A DNA stretch of 64,000 nt, taken from Beijerinckiaceae bacterium. GTDB taxonomy: Bacteria > Pseudomonadota > Alphaproteobacteria > Rhizobiales > Beijerinckiaceae. This document shows positions 16,306-24,894 of this stretch, piece by piece (position 1 is the stretch's first letter; every line of letters starts with the position of its first letter). The notes under the pieces are model-generated. The model saw only the letters and a list, made by a program, of their open reading frames with translations, was not told the DNA's origin and made no database searches. The stretch spans positions 64,205-128,204 of the forward strand of contig WSYC01000007.1 in assembly GCA_009773635.1 (NCBI GenBank), written 5' to 3'. A program made the translations under genes and the position numbers.

Positions 16306-18134
16306 CGCAGCGGCGCGAGATCCAGCACCCGCAGGGAAACGCGCGGCCTGCCACCCCAGGTATCGCGCCCGGCGGTCGCAGCCAGATGCACGCTCTGCCC
16401 GCGCAGCCGCACAATGGCCTCGCCGAGTGGGCGGCCAACGGCGCGGAAGGCCATCGCCTCGATGCGCGCGCCGCCGGGGCTGAGGAATGTCAGCTTGAGA
16501 TGCGCGCCCTTGATGTCCCGGACATCGACCAGTTTGTGCGCTGGCAGCACGATGACCGGCTCCGGGTTGCCCTGCCCGAACGGCCCGGCGCGGGCGAGAT
16601 CGGTGACGAATTCCGGCGTCAGGCTTTCGGCAGTCAGCGCCGCATCGATCATCAGCGCATCCGCCTCGCGGGAGGTTGCGACCGCCGGGGCAAGCCGCGC
16701 TTCGAGAAAGGCGCTGAACTCGGCGATCCGCTCGCGGGCGATGGTCACCCCGGCCGCCATCGCATGGCCGCCGCCCTTGACGAGAATGCCGACCTCGACC
16801 GCCGCGCGCACCGCTGCGCCAAGATCGACCCCGGCGATGGAGCGGCCCGAGCCGGTGGCAAACTCGCCTTCTCCCGGTTTTCCCGCTCCCGTCGCCAATG
16901 CGAAGGCGGGCCGCTGGAACCGCTCCTTGATGCGCCCGGCGACGATGCCGACGATGCCGGGGTGCCAGCGCTCGCCCGCGACGACCAGCACGGACCGGCC
17001 GTCATTATCGAGCCCCGCAAGCGCCAGCGCCTCCTCCTCGGCCTCGGCGAGCATGGCCTCTTCCACCGCCTGCCGTTCGCGGTTGAGATGATCGAGCTTC
17101 GCAGCGATACCCCGCGCTTCGTCCGGATCGTGCGTCATTAGCAGGCGCGCGCCGAGCGCCGCGTCGCCGATGCGCCCGCCAGCGTTGATGCGCGGGCCCA
17201 GCAGGAACCCGAGATGCCAGGCTTCCGGTTCAGCATCAAGCCGGGCGACATCGCTGAGCGCGACAAGCCCGATCCGCCCGCGCGCCCGCATTACCTTCAG
17301 CCCCTGCGTGACGAAAGCCCGGTTGAGGCCCGTGAGCGGCACCACATCCGCGACGCTCGCCAGCGCGACGATATCAAGCGTTGCCATGAGATCGGGCAAG
17401 GAGCCGGGGCCGGGTCCTGCGCCTTGCTTCAGAAGGCGGTTCAGCCCCACCAGCGTGAGGAACACCACACCGGCGGCGCAGAGATGCCCGAGGCCGGAAA
17501 GATCATCCTGCCGGTTCGGGTTCACGAGCGCGTGGACAGCGGGCAGCTCCTCCGGCGCCTGATGGTGATCAAGGACGATCACGTCCATCCCGAGCCGCGC
17601 GGCTTCCGTGAGCGGGTTATGTCCGGAGGTGCCACAATCGACGCAGACGAGGAGGCTCGCGCCCTTCTCGCGCAACATGCGGATCGCCTCGCTGTTCGGG
17701 CCATAACCTTCCGTCAGCCGGTCCGGGATATGGATGATTGGTTCAAGCCCGAAACCCGTGAGATAATCCCCCAGCAGCGCCGCCGAGCAGGCGCCGTCGA
17801 CATCATAATCCCCGAAGATCGCGACGTTCTCGCGCGCCATCACCGCCTGCGCCAGCCGCGTGACGGCCTTGTCCATGTCAATCATCACGGAAGGGTCGGG
17901 CATGGCCTCGCGCAGCTTCGGCGCGAGGAACGCCGGGGCGGAATGCACATCCGCGCCCCGGCTCGCAATGATGCGCGCAAGCACCTCGGAAACACCATGC
18001 GTGGCCCCGATCCCCTGCGCCTCGCGCGCGGTGCGGTCATCCAGCCGGTCGCGCCAGCGCCGCCCCAGCGCGGAACGCGTGACGCCGAGGTAGGCATCCC
18101 CTGTCATGGCTTGCGACGCTCTTGCATCCGTCAC
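16302..18134 (-). CDS. recJ: Single-stranded-DNA-specific exonuclease RecJ
   Basis: 5'-3' ssDNA exonuclease in recombination and mismatch/base-excision repair. 610 aa. DHH-family motifs: FGDYDVDGACSAALLGDYL, VCVDCGTSG and VIVLDHHQAPEELP, then the DHHA1 domain with GGGHAMAAGVTI and a C-terminal OB-like domain. The GTG at 18134 overlaps the TGA of the upstream GNAT gene (GTGA), supporting coupled translation; an ATG at 18107 is the alternative. Part of the minus-strand block hom, glpX, GNAT, recJ. Confidence 0.95.
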   Translation of the reverse strand: MTDARASQAMTGDAYLGVTRSALGRRWRDRLDDRTAREAQGIGATHGVSEVLARIIASRGADVHSAPAFLAPKLREAMPDPSVMIDMDKAVTRLAQAVMARENVAIFGDYDVDGACSAALLGDYLTGFGLEPIIHIPDRLTEGYGPNSEAIRMLREKGASLLVCVDCGTSGHNPLTEAARLGMDVIVLDHHQAPEELPAVHALVNPNRQDDLSGLGHLCAAGVVFLTLVGLNRLLKQGAGPGPGSLPDLMATLDIVALASVADVVPLTGLNRAFVTQGLKVMRARGRIGLVALSDVARLDAEPEAWHLGFLLGPRINAGGRIGDAALGARLLMTHDPDEARGIAAKLDHLNRERQAVEEAMLAEAEEEALALAGLDNDGRSVLVVAGERWHPGIVGIVAGRIKERFQRPAFALATGAGKPGEGEFATGSGRSIAGVDLGAAVRAAVEVGILVKGGGHAMAAGVTIARERIAEFSAFLEARLAPAVATSREADALMIDAALTAESLTPEFVTDLARAGPFGQGNPEPVIVLPAHKLVDVRDIKGAHLKLTFLSPGGARIEAMAFRAVGRPLGEAIVRLRGQSVHLAATAGRDTWGGRPRVSLRVLDLAPLR

Positions 18135-18574
18135 ATGTTCTTGCGGTAAACGATGAAGCCGGAGCGATCACCGACCTTGTTGTAAAGCACCTGCGCCTCG
18201 GCATTGGTTTCATGCGTCTGCCAGTAGACGCGGTACCAGCCCTTCTCGGCCGCGATACCGTAGACATACTCGATAAGCTTGCGGCCGACGCCCTTGCCGC
18301 GCGCTTCGGGCACTGTGAAGAGGTCCTGCAGATAGCAGTTCCACTTCGGGCTCCAGGTCGTGCGGTGCGTGACGCATTGCACGATCCCGAGCAGCCTCTC
18401 GCCCTCGAACGCCCCCCAGACATACATGGGTTCGGCGGCGTCCATCAGCCGGGACCACGTCGTCTCGGTCACCTCGGCGGGAAGAACGGTCTTGTAGAAC
18501 GTGAGATAGCCGAGCCAGAGCGGCTCCCAGGCCGCGCGGTCGGCGGCCCCAAGCGGGCGGATGTCGAGAGTCAT
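18131..18574 (-). CDS. GNAT family N-acetyltransferase
   Basis: Acyl-CoA-dependent N-acetyltransferase, 147 aa from the ATG at 18574 (MTLDIRPLG). The acetyl-CoA binding signature is visible as LFTVPEARGKGVGRKLIEYV, followed by the typical C-terminal strand GWYRVYWQTHETNAEAQVLYNKVG. An extension to 18655 lacks family similarity. The stop overlaps the recJ GTG. Substrate unknown. Confidence 0.88.
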   Translation of the reverse strand: MTLDIRPLGAADRAAWEPLWLGYLTFYKTVLPAEVTETTWSRLMDAAEPMYVWGAFEGERLLGIVQCVTHRTTWSPKWNCYLQDLFTVPEARGKGVGRKLIEYVYGIAAEKGWYRVYWQTHETNAEAQVLYNKVGDRSGFIVYRKNM

Positions 18575-18651
18575 GTCGGTGCTTCCGATTGGAGAAATCC
18601 CCTCGGAAGCAAGGGTGCGACAGTGCGCGTGCTTAGTCCAGACAGAACCGC

Positions 18652-19644
18652 TCAATCCAGATGGAATTTGGCCAGTTCGCGATGCTCACCCGCGATGCGG
18701 CGCACCGTGCCGGTCAACGAGCGATAGACGATGGTCTCGGTTTCGATGACATCGCCGCTGAACTTCACACCCTTGAGCAGCGCACCATCGGTAACGCCGG
18801 TTGCCGCCACCACGACATCGCCCGAGGCGAGTTCATGCAAGTCATATTTCTTCTTCGGGTCCTTGATGCCCATGGTCGCGGCACGCGCGACCTTCTCGGG
18901 CGTATCAAGGATGAGCCGACCCTGCATCTGCCCGCCGACGCAGCGCAGCGCGCCCGCCGCCAGCACACCTTCCGGCGCGCCGCCGATGCCGAGGTAGATG
19001 TCGATCCCCGTGGCCGGCTCCGCGCACTGGATGACGCCGACGACATCGCCGTCCGTGATCAGGCGGATCGAGCAGCCAATAGCCCGAAGCCGTGCGATCA
19101 GCTCGGCATGGCGCGGGCGATCCATCACCAGTGCGGTGATTTCATTCGGCTTGCAGCCCTTGGCCTTCGCCAGTGCCATGATGTTGTCTTCCGGCGCGGC
19201 ATCGAGATCGACGATACCCTTGGGATAGCCGGGGCCGATGGCGATCTTGTCCATGTAGACATCCGGCGCGTAAAGCAGCGTGCCGGCCTGTGCCATCGCC
19301 ATCACAGCGATCGAGCCCGGCATATCCTTGGCGCAGAGCGTCGTGCCTTCGAGCGGGTCCACCGCGATATCGACCTTCGGGCCCTTGGTGGTGCCGACCT
19401 TCTCGCCGATGAACAGCATCGGGGCTTCGTCACGCTCGCCCTCGCCGATGACGACCGTGCCGTCGATCGGCAGCTTGTTGAGCTCGCGCCGCATTGCGTC
19501 CACCGCAGCCTGATCCGCCGCCTTCTCGTTGCCGCGCCCGCGCAGCATCGCGGAGGCCACCGCCGCACGCTCCGTCACGCGGACGAGTTCCATCGTCAGG
19601 ATGCGTTCGATGATCTTGTCTTCGGTGACGATGAGGTCGGTCAT
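18652..19644 (-). CDS. glpX: Class II fructose-1,6-bisphosphatase GlpX
   Basis: Metal-dependent phosphatase of gluconeogenesis (also acts on sedoheptulose bisphosphate in some bacteria). 330 aa from the ATG at 19644. Motifs: GEGERDEAPMLFIGEKVG and the metal/phosphate site DIAVDPLEGTTLCAKD, plus the catalytic-region segment VMDRPRHAELI. The upstream ORF extension to 20046 overlaps vapB/vapC antisense and is not real. In many Hyphomicrobiales it directly follows hom; here vapBC separates them. Confidence 0.95.
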   Translation of the reverse strand: MTDLIVTEDKIIERILTMELVRVTERAAVASAMLRGRGNEKAADQAAVDAMRRELNKLPIDGTVVIGEGERDEAPMLFIGEKVGTTKGPKVDIAVDPLEGTTLCAKDMPGSIAVMAMAQAGTLLYAPDVYMDKIAIGPGYPKGIVDLDAAPEDNIMALAKAKGCKPNEITALVMDRPRHAELIARLRAIGCSIRLITDGDVVGVIQCAEPATGIDIYLGIGGAPEGVLAAGALRCVGGQMQGRLILDTPEKVARAATMGIKDPKKKYDLHELASGDVVVAATGVTDGALLKGVKFSGDVIETETIVYRSLTGTVRRIAGEHRELAKFHLD

Positions 19645-19725
19645 GGGAGGTTCCTGTTGGTCGATACTGCCTGCCCTATACAACTTTCCCGACGACTTTC
19701 CAGCTTGTGAAGCAAAATCTTTGTG

Positions 19726-19744
19726 TGATATCATTTTGATATCA
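19726..19744. promoter_or_regulatory. Double palindrome, candidate VapBC operator
   Basis: Two perfect copies of the 8-bp palindrome TGATATCA at 19726-19733 and 19737-19744, start to start 11 bp, i.e. one helical turn on the same DNA face. It sits 30 bp ahead of vapB in an A+T-rich stretch. Ribbon-helix-helix antitoxins bind such paired palindromes, so autoregulation of vapBC is the natural inference. Confidence 0.65.
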
Positions 19745-19773
19745 TCAATTGGATTGAGGATGGAGTTTCCCTG

Positions 19774-20028
19774 ATGGGCCAGATTGTTGTTCGGAAAATC
19801 GATGACGGCTTGCTGGACCGCCTCCGCATGGTGGCAAAAGATCGCAACCTGCCGCTCGAAGCCTTCGCACGCAATGTGCTGGAAGAGGCAGCCCAACGCC
19901 GGACGGCGGCCGAGACGCGGGAATGGCTGAAGAAGCTGGACGAAGTCAGAGACATGACGCTCGTCAAAGGTCTTGATTCTGTTCCGCTGATTCGAAAACT
20001 GAGAGAAGGTGATGAGACTGACGATTGA
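19774..20028 (+). CDS. vapB: Ribbon-helix-helix antitoxin, VapB/FitA type
   Basis: Small antitoxin that binds its own operator and neutralises the PIN-domain toxin. 84 aa: an N-terminal RHH motif (QIVVRKIDDGLLDRLRMVAK, then LPLEAFARNVLEEA) and a charged C-terminal tail that would wrap the toxin. The ATG at 19774 has GGAG nine bases upstream. Overlaps vapC by 17 bp. Inserted on the plus strand between glpX and hom, which are on the minus strand. Confidence 0.8.
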   Translation: MGQIVVRKIDDGLLDRLRMVAKDRNLPLEAFARNVLEEAAQRRTAAETREWLKKLDEVRDMTLVKGLDSVPLIRKLREGDETDD

Positions 20029-20497
20029 CAATACGATCGCCGTCAAATGGGTGATTGAGGAAGCTGGCTCCTTACGAGCCAGAAGTTATTTGCCGGTTGT
20101 GAAGGCGGAAGAAGTCCTGACTCCGTATTTTCTATCGGCGCCAGCGTTGATCGAATTGGAATTCCACAACACATTGTCAAAAAAACTGAAAAATGGCGTC
20201 ATCAACAGGCAGCAATTTTCTCTTGGAAAACTCCTTGGATTCAGGGAGGTCCAGATTGATCCTGTTGATGCAGAACTTGTCCGTGAGGCTGCGGACTATT
20301 CAATTGGCGGGCGTGTGTGGCTCGCAAATTTCGAGGGGCGGATTCCCCTCGATGCCGCGCTGCCCTTCAGCATTTACGACTGCCTTTACATGGCTCACGC
20401 GCGCCAACAGGGAAATGCGCTCCTGACAGCAGACAAGGAACAGGCTCGGATAGCTCAAGCCATCGGTATTCCCGTCGAATTCGTTCCGACGGAATAG
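20012..20497 (+). CDS. vapC: PIN-domain ribonuclease toxin, VapC type
   Basis: Toxin endoribonuclease, 161 aa from the ATG at 20012 (GTG at 20009 is one codon upstream). PIN acidic residues are visible: Asp in LTIDNTIAVKWV, Glu in PALIELEFHN, Asp in FSIYDCLYMAHA and Asp in ALLTADKEQ. Overlaps vapB, the usual coupling of the module. Its A+T content is clearly higher than that of hom and glpX, consistent with acquisition by transfer. RNA target unknown. Confidence 0.85.
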   Translation: MRLTIDNTIAVKWVIEEAGSLRARSYLPVVKAEEVLTPYFLSAPALIELEFHNTLSKKLKNGVINRQQFSLGKLLGFREVQIDPVDAELVREAADYSIGGRVWLANFEGRIPLDAALPFSIYDCLYMAHARQQGNALLTADKEQARIAQAIGIPVEFVPTE

Positions 20498-20517
20498 CGC
20501 CGCCTTTTCGATCCCCC

Positions 20518-21819
20518 TCACCTCTCAATCCTTATCACCTGCGGCGGGCCGTCGAGCACGCCGTCCTCGGCAATGGCAGCGACGGCATTGCGGATCAGGA
20601 GTTCGGTGGTCGCATAGGTGATCAGGATCACCGGCACCGAGCCGTTGGCATTGCGGCGGGCATCCCTGCCCTTCTGGAGAATGGATTCGAGGCTGATACC
20701 ACGCTCGGCCATGCGGGTGGCGATGATCGCCGCCGCGCCGGGGCGATCGAGCACCGAGAGGCGGATGTAATAACCGCCTTCATGCCGCTGCATCGGCGCG
20801 CGGATCGGCTTTTCAAGTTCACCCGAGGGCCGCCCGAAGGTCGCCACCAGATTGCCGCGCGCGATATCGACGATATCGCCCACCACCGCCGAAGCCGTCG
20901 CGCCGCCGCCTGCGCCAGGGCCGACGAGCGTGATCGTGCCCACGGGGTCAGCCTCGATCGCGACCGCATTGGTGACGCCCATGACGCTGGAGAGCTGGCT
21001 CTGGCGCGAGACAAACGTCGGGTGAACGCGCTGCTCGATCCCTTGCGGCGTGCGCTCGGCGACGCCCAGCAGCTTGATGCGGAAGCCAAGCTCCTCGGCC
21101 ATGTCGAGATCGAGCGGCGTGACGCCGGAAATCCCCTCGACATAGACGGCATCGCCATCCACCTCGGTGCCGAAGGCCAGCGCCGTCAGCAGCGCGAGCT
21201 TGTGCGCGGTATCATAGCCCTCGACGTCGAAGGTCGGGTCCGCCTCGGCATAGCCCAGCTCCTGCGCGGCCTTGAGGCAGGCGGCAAAATCCAGCCCCTC
21301 GGCCTCCATGCGGCTGAGGATATAGTTGCAGGTGCCGTTGAGAATGCCGGAGACACGGGAAATCCTGTTGCCGACGAGCGCCTCGCGCAGCGCCTTGATA
21401 ACCGGAATGCCGCCCGCCGCAGCAGCCTCGAACGCGATGGTGGTGCCGTTCATTTCCGCCAGCGCCGCCAGCGCCGGACCATGCGCCGCGAGCAGCGCCT
21501 TGTTGGCGGTGACCACCGGCTTTCCAAGGCTCAACGCGGCTTCGATGGCCTCCTTCGCCGCCCCTTCCGAACCGCCCATCAGCTCGACGACGAGCCGGAC
21601 TTCGGGATCAGCCGCCATGGCGGCGGGATCATCGTACCAGCGGTAAGGGCCAAGATCGACGCCGCGATCCCGACCCTTCGAACGCGCTGAAACCGCGACG
21701 ATCTCGATGGGACGGCCGGCGCGGGCAGCGAGTTCGTTGTGTGCTGCGGTCAAGATTCTGATCGTGGCAGCGCCAACGGTCCCCAACCCGGCAATGCCGA
21801 TTTTGAGTGCCTCTGCCAT
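20518..21819 (-). CDS. hom: Homoserine dehydrogenase
   Basis: NAD(P)H-dependent reduction of aspartate semialdehyde to homoserine, the branch to threonine and methionine. 433 aa from the ATG at 21819. NAD-binding GLGTVGAATIRIL at the N-terminus, the catalytic domain with NKALLAAHGPALA and GILNGTCNYILSRM, and a C-terminal ACT domain (YYIRLSVLDRPGAAAIIA) for feedback control by threonine. Faces a 380-bp repeat-rich gap upstream. Functional partner of the aminotransferase gene further upstream and of metY elsewhere in the window. Confidence 0.96.
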   Translation of the reverse strand: MAEALKIGIAGLGTVGAATIRILTAAHNELAARAGRPIEIVAVSARSKGRDRGVDLGPYRWYDDPAAMAADPEVRLVVELMGGSEGAAKEAIEAALSLGKPVVTANKALLAAHGPALAALAEMNGTTIAFEAAAAGGIPVIKALREALVGNRISRVSGILNGTCNYILSRMEAEGLDFAACLKAAQELGYAEADPTFDVEGYDTAHKLALLTALAFGTEVDGDAVYVEGISGVTPLDLDMAEELGFRIKLLGVAERTPQGIEQRVHPTFVSRQSQLSSVMGVTNAVAIEADPVGTITLVGPGAGGGATASAVVGDIVDIARGNLVATFGRPSGELEKPIRAPMQRHEGGYYIRLSVLDRPGAAAIIATRMAERGISLESILQKGRDARRNANGSVPVILITYATTELLIRNAVAAIAEDGVLDGPPQVIRIER

Positions 21820-21868
21820 GGTGCCGCTCCTTTTCGCCGAATCCTGCAAATTATGCAGGCGTTCTAGA

Positions 21869-21913
21869 GCATGGTACGAAAAAATGGGACCCGTTTTTCG
21901 AAAAACATCATGC
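21869..21913 (+). repeat. Hairpin repeat, divergent copy 2 (upstream of hom)
   Basis: Outer stem GCATG/CATGC, inner stem CGAAAA/TTTTCG, central sequence TGGGACCCG. Preceded by CTAGA, as are copies 1 and 4 (TAGA). Same stem-bulge-stem-loop layout as the other copies but the loop is less conserved, so I treat it as a diverged member. Confidence 0.6.
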
Positions 21914-21962
21914 GGCGGCAAAAAATGTCAGGTTGCGTCAAGGGGAAGCGGGGAGTGGCCCA

Positions 21963-22104
21963 TGTCATTCCCGACGCACCATAGGACGTCTGAAGGACGT
22001 CCGTCCCGAGGACGGCCTGTGGGGCGAGCGGGAATCCATCCTGTTTGCGTCAGAAGAGAAAAAACTGGATTCCCGCTCCTCGCTACACTCGGTCGGGAAT
22101 GACA
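21963..22104. repeat. Composite inverted repeat with TGTCATTCCCG ends
   Basis: Starts TGTCATTCCCGACGC and ends GTCGGGAATGACA, with internal arms GCGGGAATCCA and TGGATTCCCGC. A shorter element with the same four segments lies at 38581-38676. Non-coding, MITE-like or REP-like; no transposase is attached. Confidence 0.75.
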
Positions 22105-22112
22105 GGGTGAGC

Positions 22113-22192
22113 CGTCATGCCCGCCCTTGTGGCGGGTATCCATGACTTGAGGTGCAAAGTCGTGGATAGCCGGGCTGAACCCGGCCATGACG
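22113..22192. repeat. Inverted repeat with CGTCATG ends
   Basis: Ends CGTCATGCCCGCC and CCCGGCCATGACG with inner arms TATCCATGACTT and AAAGTCGTGGATA. Distinct from its neighbour by sequence but similar in design (terminal GTCATxCCCG, internal ATCCA). Only one copy was seen in this window. Confidence 0.6.
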
Positions 22193-22198
22193 CTGACG

Positions 22199-22867
22199 TT
22201 AAACTTCTTTCACCGGAATGAAGAAAATACGGCCCAACTTGTTCCTCTCGATCTTCAATTTCAGGTCGTCAGACATGAAGGTCAGGCCGACGAAGCCGGC
22301 TCCAGAGAAATTATCTCGCCAAATCTGAGAGTCTCCGATCACATCCTTTCGGATCGTAAGGCCGCAGCCCTTGAGATGAGAATGCGTGGGATGATCCGGA
22401 AATTTAACACGCTTGACGCGTTTTTTTTCTTTCGTGTCCCAGTCCTCACCGTCAAATTCGTAGAGTCTGGCCTGCGATTGATCCCAGGCAATCGCGTCAA
22501 ACCTGCGAACTATGTTGAGCCAAAAATAATCTTTTTCAATCTGCACATCCGGCGACGTTTCAGAACGCCTCGAAGCTGATTTCTTATTGCGCCACACCTC
22601 AGTTGGAATGAACTCGCATTGATTTGGTGCATTTTCTTCAAGGAATTCTTTCCCTGAGCTACTCACAATCCAATAAGTATCCATAAGAGCCACAATATCC
22701 GGCAGATCTTTGACGCCATTCATTAGGAAGAGCTGACGAGGCACGACGGATGACGGCAAATTCTCCCCGCGAACAAATTTTTCAATAGGAAAATCAATTG
22801 ATTTTCCATCAATAATTCGCGCTGTTCTCTGATCACTCGCTGTGTCGTAATTGGCAACAAATGCCAT
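22199..22867 (-). CDS. Imm11/DUF1629-like immunity-type protein
   Basis: 222 aa, no signal peptide. The pattern (long N-terminal Trp/Asp-rich region, the segment TYWIVSSSGKEFLEE, and the C-terminal SQIWRDNFSGAGFVGLTFMSDDLKLKIE split around the Phe-Val-Ser-Asp-type strand, ending GRIFFIPVKEV) resembles the imm11/DUF1629 immunity proteins of polymorphic-toxin systems. This is a resemblance judged by eye, not a computed hit. It starts one base after the telA stop, so the two are probably co-translated. Markedly A+T-rich compared with telA and hom, which points to horizontal acquisition. Otherwise function unknown. Confidence 0.5.
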   Translation of the reverse strand: MAFVANYDTASDQRTARIIDGKSIDFPIEKFVRGENLPSSVVPRQLFLMNGVKDLPDIVALMDTYWIVSSSGKEFLEENAPNQCEFIPTEVWRNKKSASRRSETSPDVQIEKDYFWLNIVRRFDAIAWDQSQARLYEFDGEDWDTKEKKRVKRVKFPDHPTHSHLKGCGLTIRKDVIGDSQIWRDNFSGAGFVGLTFMSDDLKLKIERNKLGRIFFIPVKEV

Positions 22868-22868
22868 C

Positions 22869-23963
22869 TCACACCCCCGGCAACGCCGTCAGCTGCTTCT
22901 TCAGCTCGCTGGTCATCTCGCTCATCTTGCGCTCGATCTCGGCGCGCTGGGCGCGGCCCTCGTTCTGCACCTTGAGCACACCCGAGATGGTGTCGATGAG
23001 GTCGCGGTTGGTCTTTTCCAGCGTCGCGATGTCGATGATGCCGCGCTGGGACTGCCGCTCGATCTCGATCGCCTGTGTCTTCATCATCTCGGAGGCCTGC
23101 TTGAGCATCTCGTTGGTGGCATCCGTCACGGTTTTCTGCATCTCGAGCGCGGAATTCTGCCGGCTGAGGCCCAGCAGCAGGATCATCTTCTGCTTCCAGA
23201 CGGGAATCGTGAGCTGCGTCGTCGCCTGAAGGTTCTCGATCAGGGTTTCGTCGCCCGCCTGCACGATGCGGATCTGCGGCAGCTGCTGGATGCCGATCTG
23301 CCGCGCCTGCATCAGATACATCACGCGCTTTTCCAGCCGGTCGAGCGCCTGCAACGCATCCTGATAACCTTGCGCAGACATCAGCCCGTCCGAGGTGCCG
23401 GCCTTGGCATCGGCCGCGGCCTTCAGTTCCGCAAGACGTCCCTTCTTGAAGTCCTCGCCGTAGGATTTGCCGGCTTCAATATAGACATCAAGCTCGGCGA
23501 TGGCCTCCTTGGTCTGGTCGTGGAGTTCGTCGAGCATCGCGATATCGCGGCGAAGCCCCTCCTTGTGCTTGTCGAGCTCGATGGTGACGCGGTCCACCTG
23601 CCCGGCGACATCCTCGAAGCGCTCCTTGAAGCGGCGCACGCGCGCCTCGACTGACGAGAACAGCTTCTGGAACCAGTTGAGCTTGCCGATGGACGCCGGG
23701 TCCAGCCCCTTGGCTTTCGCGAGAATATCCGAGAGGAGTTCGCCGGTGCGGCCCATCTCCTTGTTGCGGGTTTCCGCCAGAATGCGATCCGCAAAGTCCG
23801 ACACCTGCCGCTGGGCGGTGTTGCCGTAGGTGACGAGCGAGCCGCGATCTTCGATGTTGATCTCCTTGGCCGCCCGCGCCACGGCGGCCTTGTCGAGCTG
23901 GATCGAGGGCAGATGCGCCTGCGCACGCAGGGTGTCGGTATCGGATTTGACGGGATCGGACAT
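22869..23963 (-). CDS. telA: TelA-family toxic anion resistance protein
   Basis: 364 aa from the ATG at 23963. Cytoplasmic, highly helical and coiled-coil-rich, matching the TelA/KlaA family linked to tellurite and other envelope stresses in other bacteria. Recognisable parts are ELLSDILAKAKGLDPASIGK, WFQKLFSSVEARVRRFKERF and the C-terminal NEMLKQASEMMKTQAIEIER. Biochemical function of the family is not well defined. No terD or other ter genes nearby. Followed after one base by the imm11-like gene. The extension to 24170 is not family-like. Confidence 0.85.
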   Translation of the reverse strand: MSDPVKSDTDTLRAQAHLPSIQLDKAAVARAAKEINIEDRGSLVTYGNTAQRQVSDFADRILAETRNKEMGRTGELLSDILAKAKGLDPASIGKLNWFQKLFSSVEARVRRFKERFEDVAGQVDRVTIELDKHKEGLRRDIAMLDELHDQTKEAIAELDVYIEAGKSYGEDFKKGRLAELKAAADAKAGTSDGLMSAQGYQDALQALDRLEKRVMYLMQARQIGIQQLPQIRIVQAGDETLIENLQATTQLTIPVWKQKMILLLGLSRQNSALEMQKTVTDATNEMLKQASEMMKTQAIEIERQSQRGIIDIATLEKTNRDLIDTISGVLKVQNEGRAQRAEIERKMSEMTSELKKQLTALPGV

Positions 23964-24163
23964 GGGAAACCCTGCAACGTAGGAGCTTGCGCGGCCGCGC
24001 GCCTTGAACTTATGCACGCAACCCGGCAATGTCATCGGGTGGAACCCCGATGATGCGGAAATTTCCCGCACGTGTGGAAGCGAGGCACCTTCCTGTGCGG
24101 TATCGCACAACAGTCGGACAAACAATGAGGCTAGAACCGCTGGGTCAGCAAGGGGGGCACCAC

Positions 24164-24697
24164 ATGGCAAATCCGATTTCGCGCAAACTCGTTCCGTTTC
24201 TTTCTGCAGCCGCCGGCGTTTTCCTGTTGCTGCGCGCGGTCACCCCCGCTGCCGCCGGACCGGCAGAGTGCGAGGCCATCGGCAATGCCTTCAAGGCCAT
24301 TGCGGCCGTTCCGGCCTACAGGCAGTTGATCGACATGAAGAACCCGCCGATGAAAATGGAAGGCGTGGTGATCGGCGAGACCATCTACATGAACGTGGAT
24401 GGCAAGTGGAACAAGGTTCGCCTCAAGCCCGGCGGCCGCATGGGCATGCTGGACCAGATCATGGTCATGTCCTTGGTGTCGGATTGCAAGGATCTGCGCA
24501 TGGAGAACCTGCCGGCCGGACGGGCCAAGGTCTATGAATACATGATGGCGCCGCCCAAAGGCATGCCGGGCGTGAGCGACAAGCCGGCCAGGCATACGGT
24601 CTGGATCGGCACGAGCGATGGTCTGGTGCATCGCATGGTGGCCGACACCATGACGATCGAGCTTTCGTTCGACAAGCAGGTGCCGCCGATCCCGTGA
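24164..24697 (+). CDS. Hypothetical secreted protein
   Basis: 177 aa with a clear signal peptide (KLVPFLSAAAGVFLLLRAVTP, cleavage near AAAG), then a mature domain of about 145 residues with Cys in PAECEAIG and in VSDCKDLRM that could form a disulfide. Preceded by AGGGGGGC. I do not recognise the fold. Its N-terminal 45 residues resemble the 51-residue product encoded at 24895, so the two are likely duplicates. Plus strand, opposite to the surrounding telA and core genes. Confidence 0.65.
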   Translation: MANPISRKLVPFLSAAAGVFLLLRAVTPAAAGPAECEAIGNAFKAIAAVPAYRQLIDMKNPPMKMEGVVIGETIYMNVDGKWNKVRLKPGGRMGMLDQIMVMSLVSDCKDLRMENLPAGRAKVYEYMMAPPKGMPGVSDKPARHTVWIGTSDGLVHRMVADTMTIELSFDKQVPPIP

Positions 24698-24894
24698 GAA
24701 ATGCAGGATCGTCTCCCTCGCGCGAATAAGAACAGGCATCAAACTCCCATCGAATTGTCGGGGCTTGCGCTGTCTGGCTGCGCGTTTGGTGGGGCGGGAG
24801 CACGCTTTCGTGCCTGGCGGCTGTGTGCGCCAGCGCACCAACAAAAGGGGCCGATCCAGCGATAACGGGCCAACACGAACGACAGGAGCCCGCC

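Larger units (their letters stand above)
21820..22198. other. Gene-free, repeat-rich region upstream of hom
   Basis: About 380 bp without a supportable gene. It holds three different inverted-repeat elements in a row (21869-21913, 21963-22104, 22113-22192), listed separately. Short open frames here are translations of the repeats. The hom promoter must lie within or between these elements; I see no clear -35/-10 pair. Confidence 0.6.
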
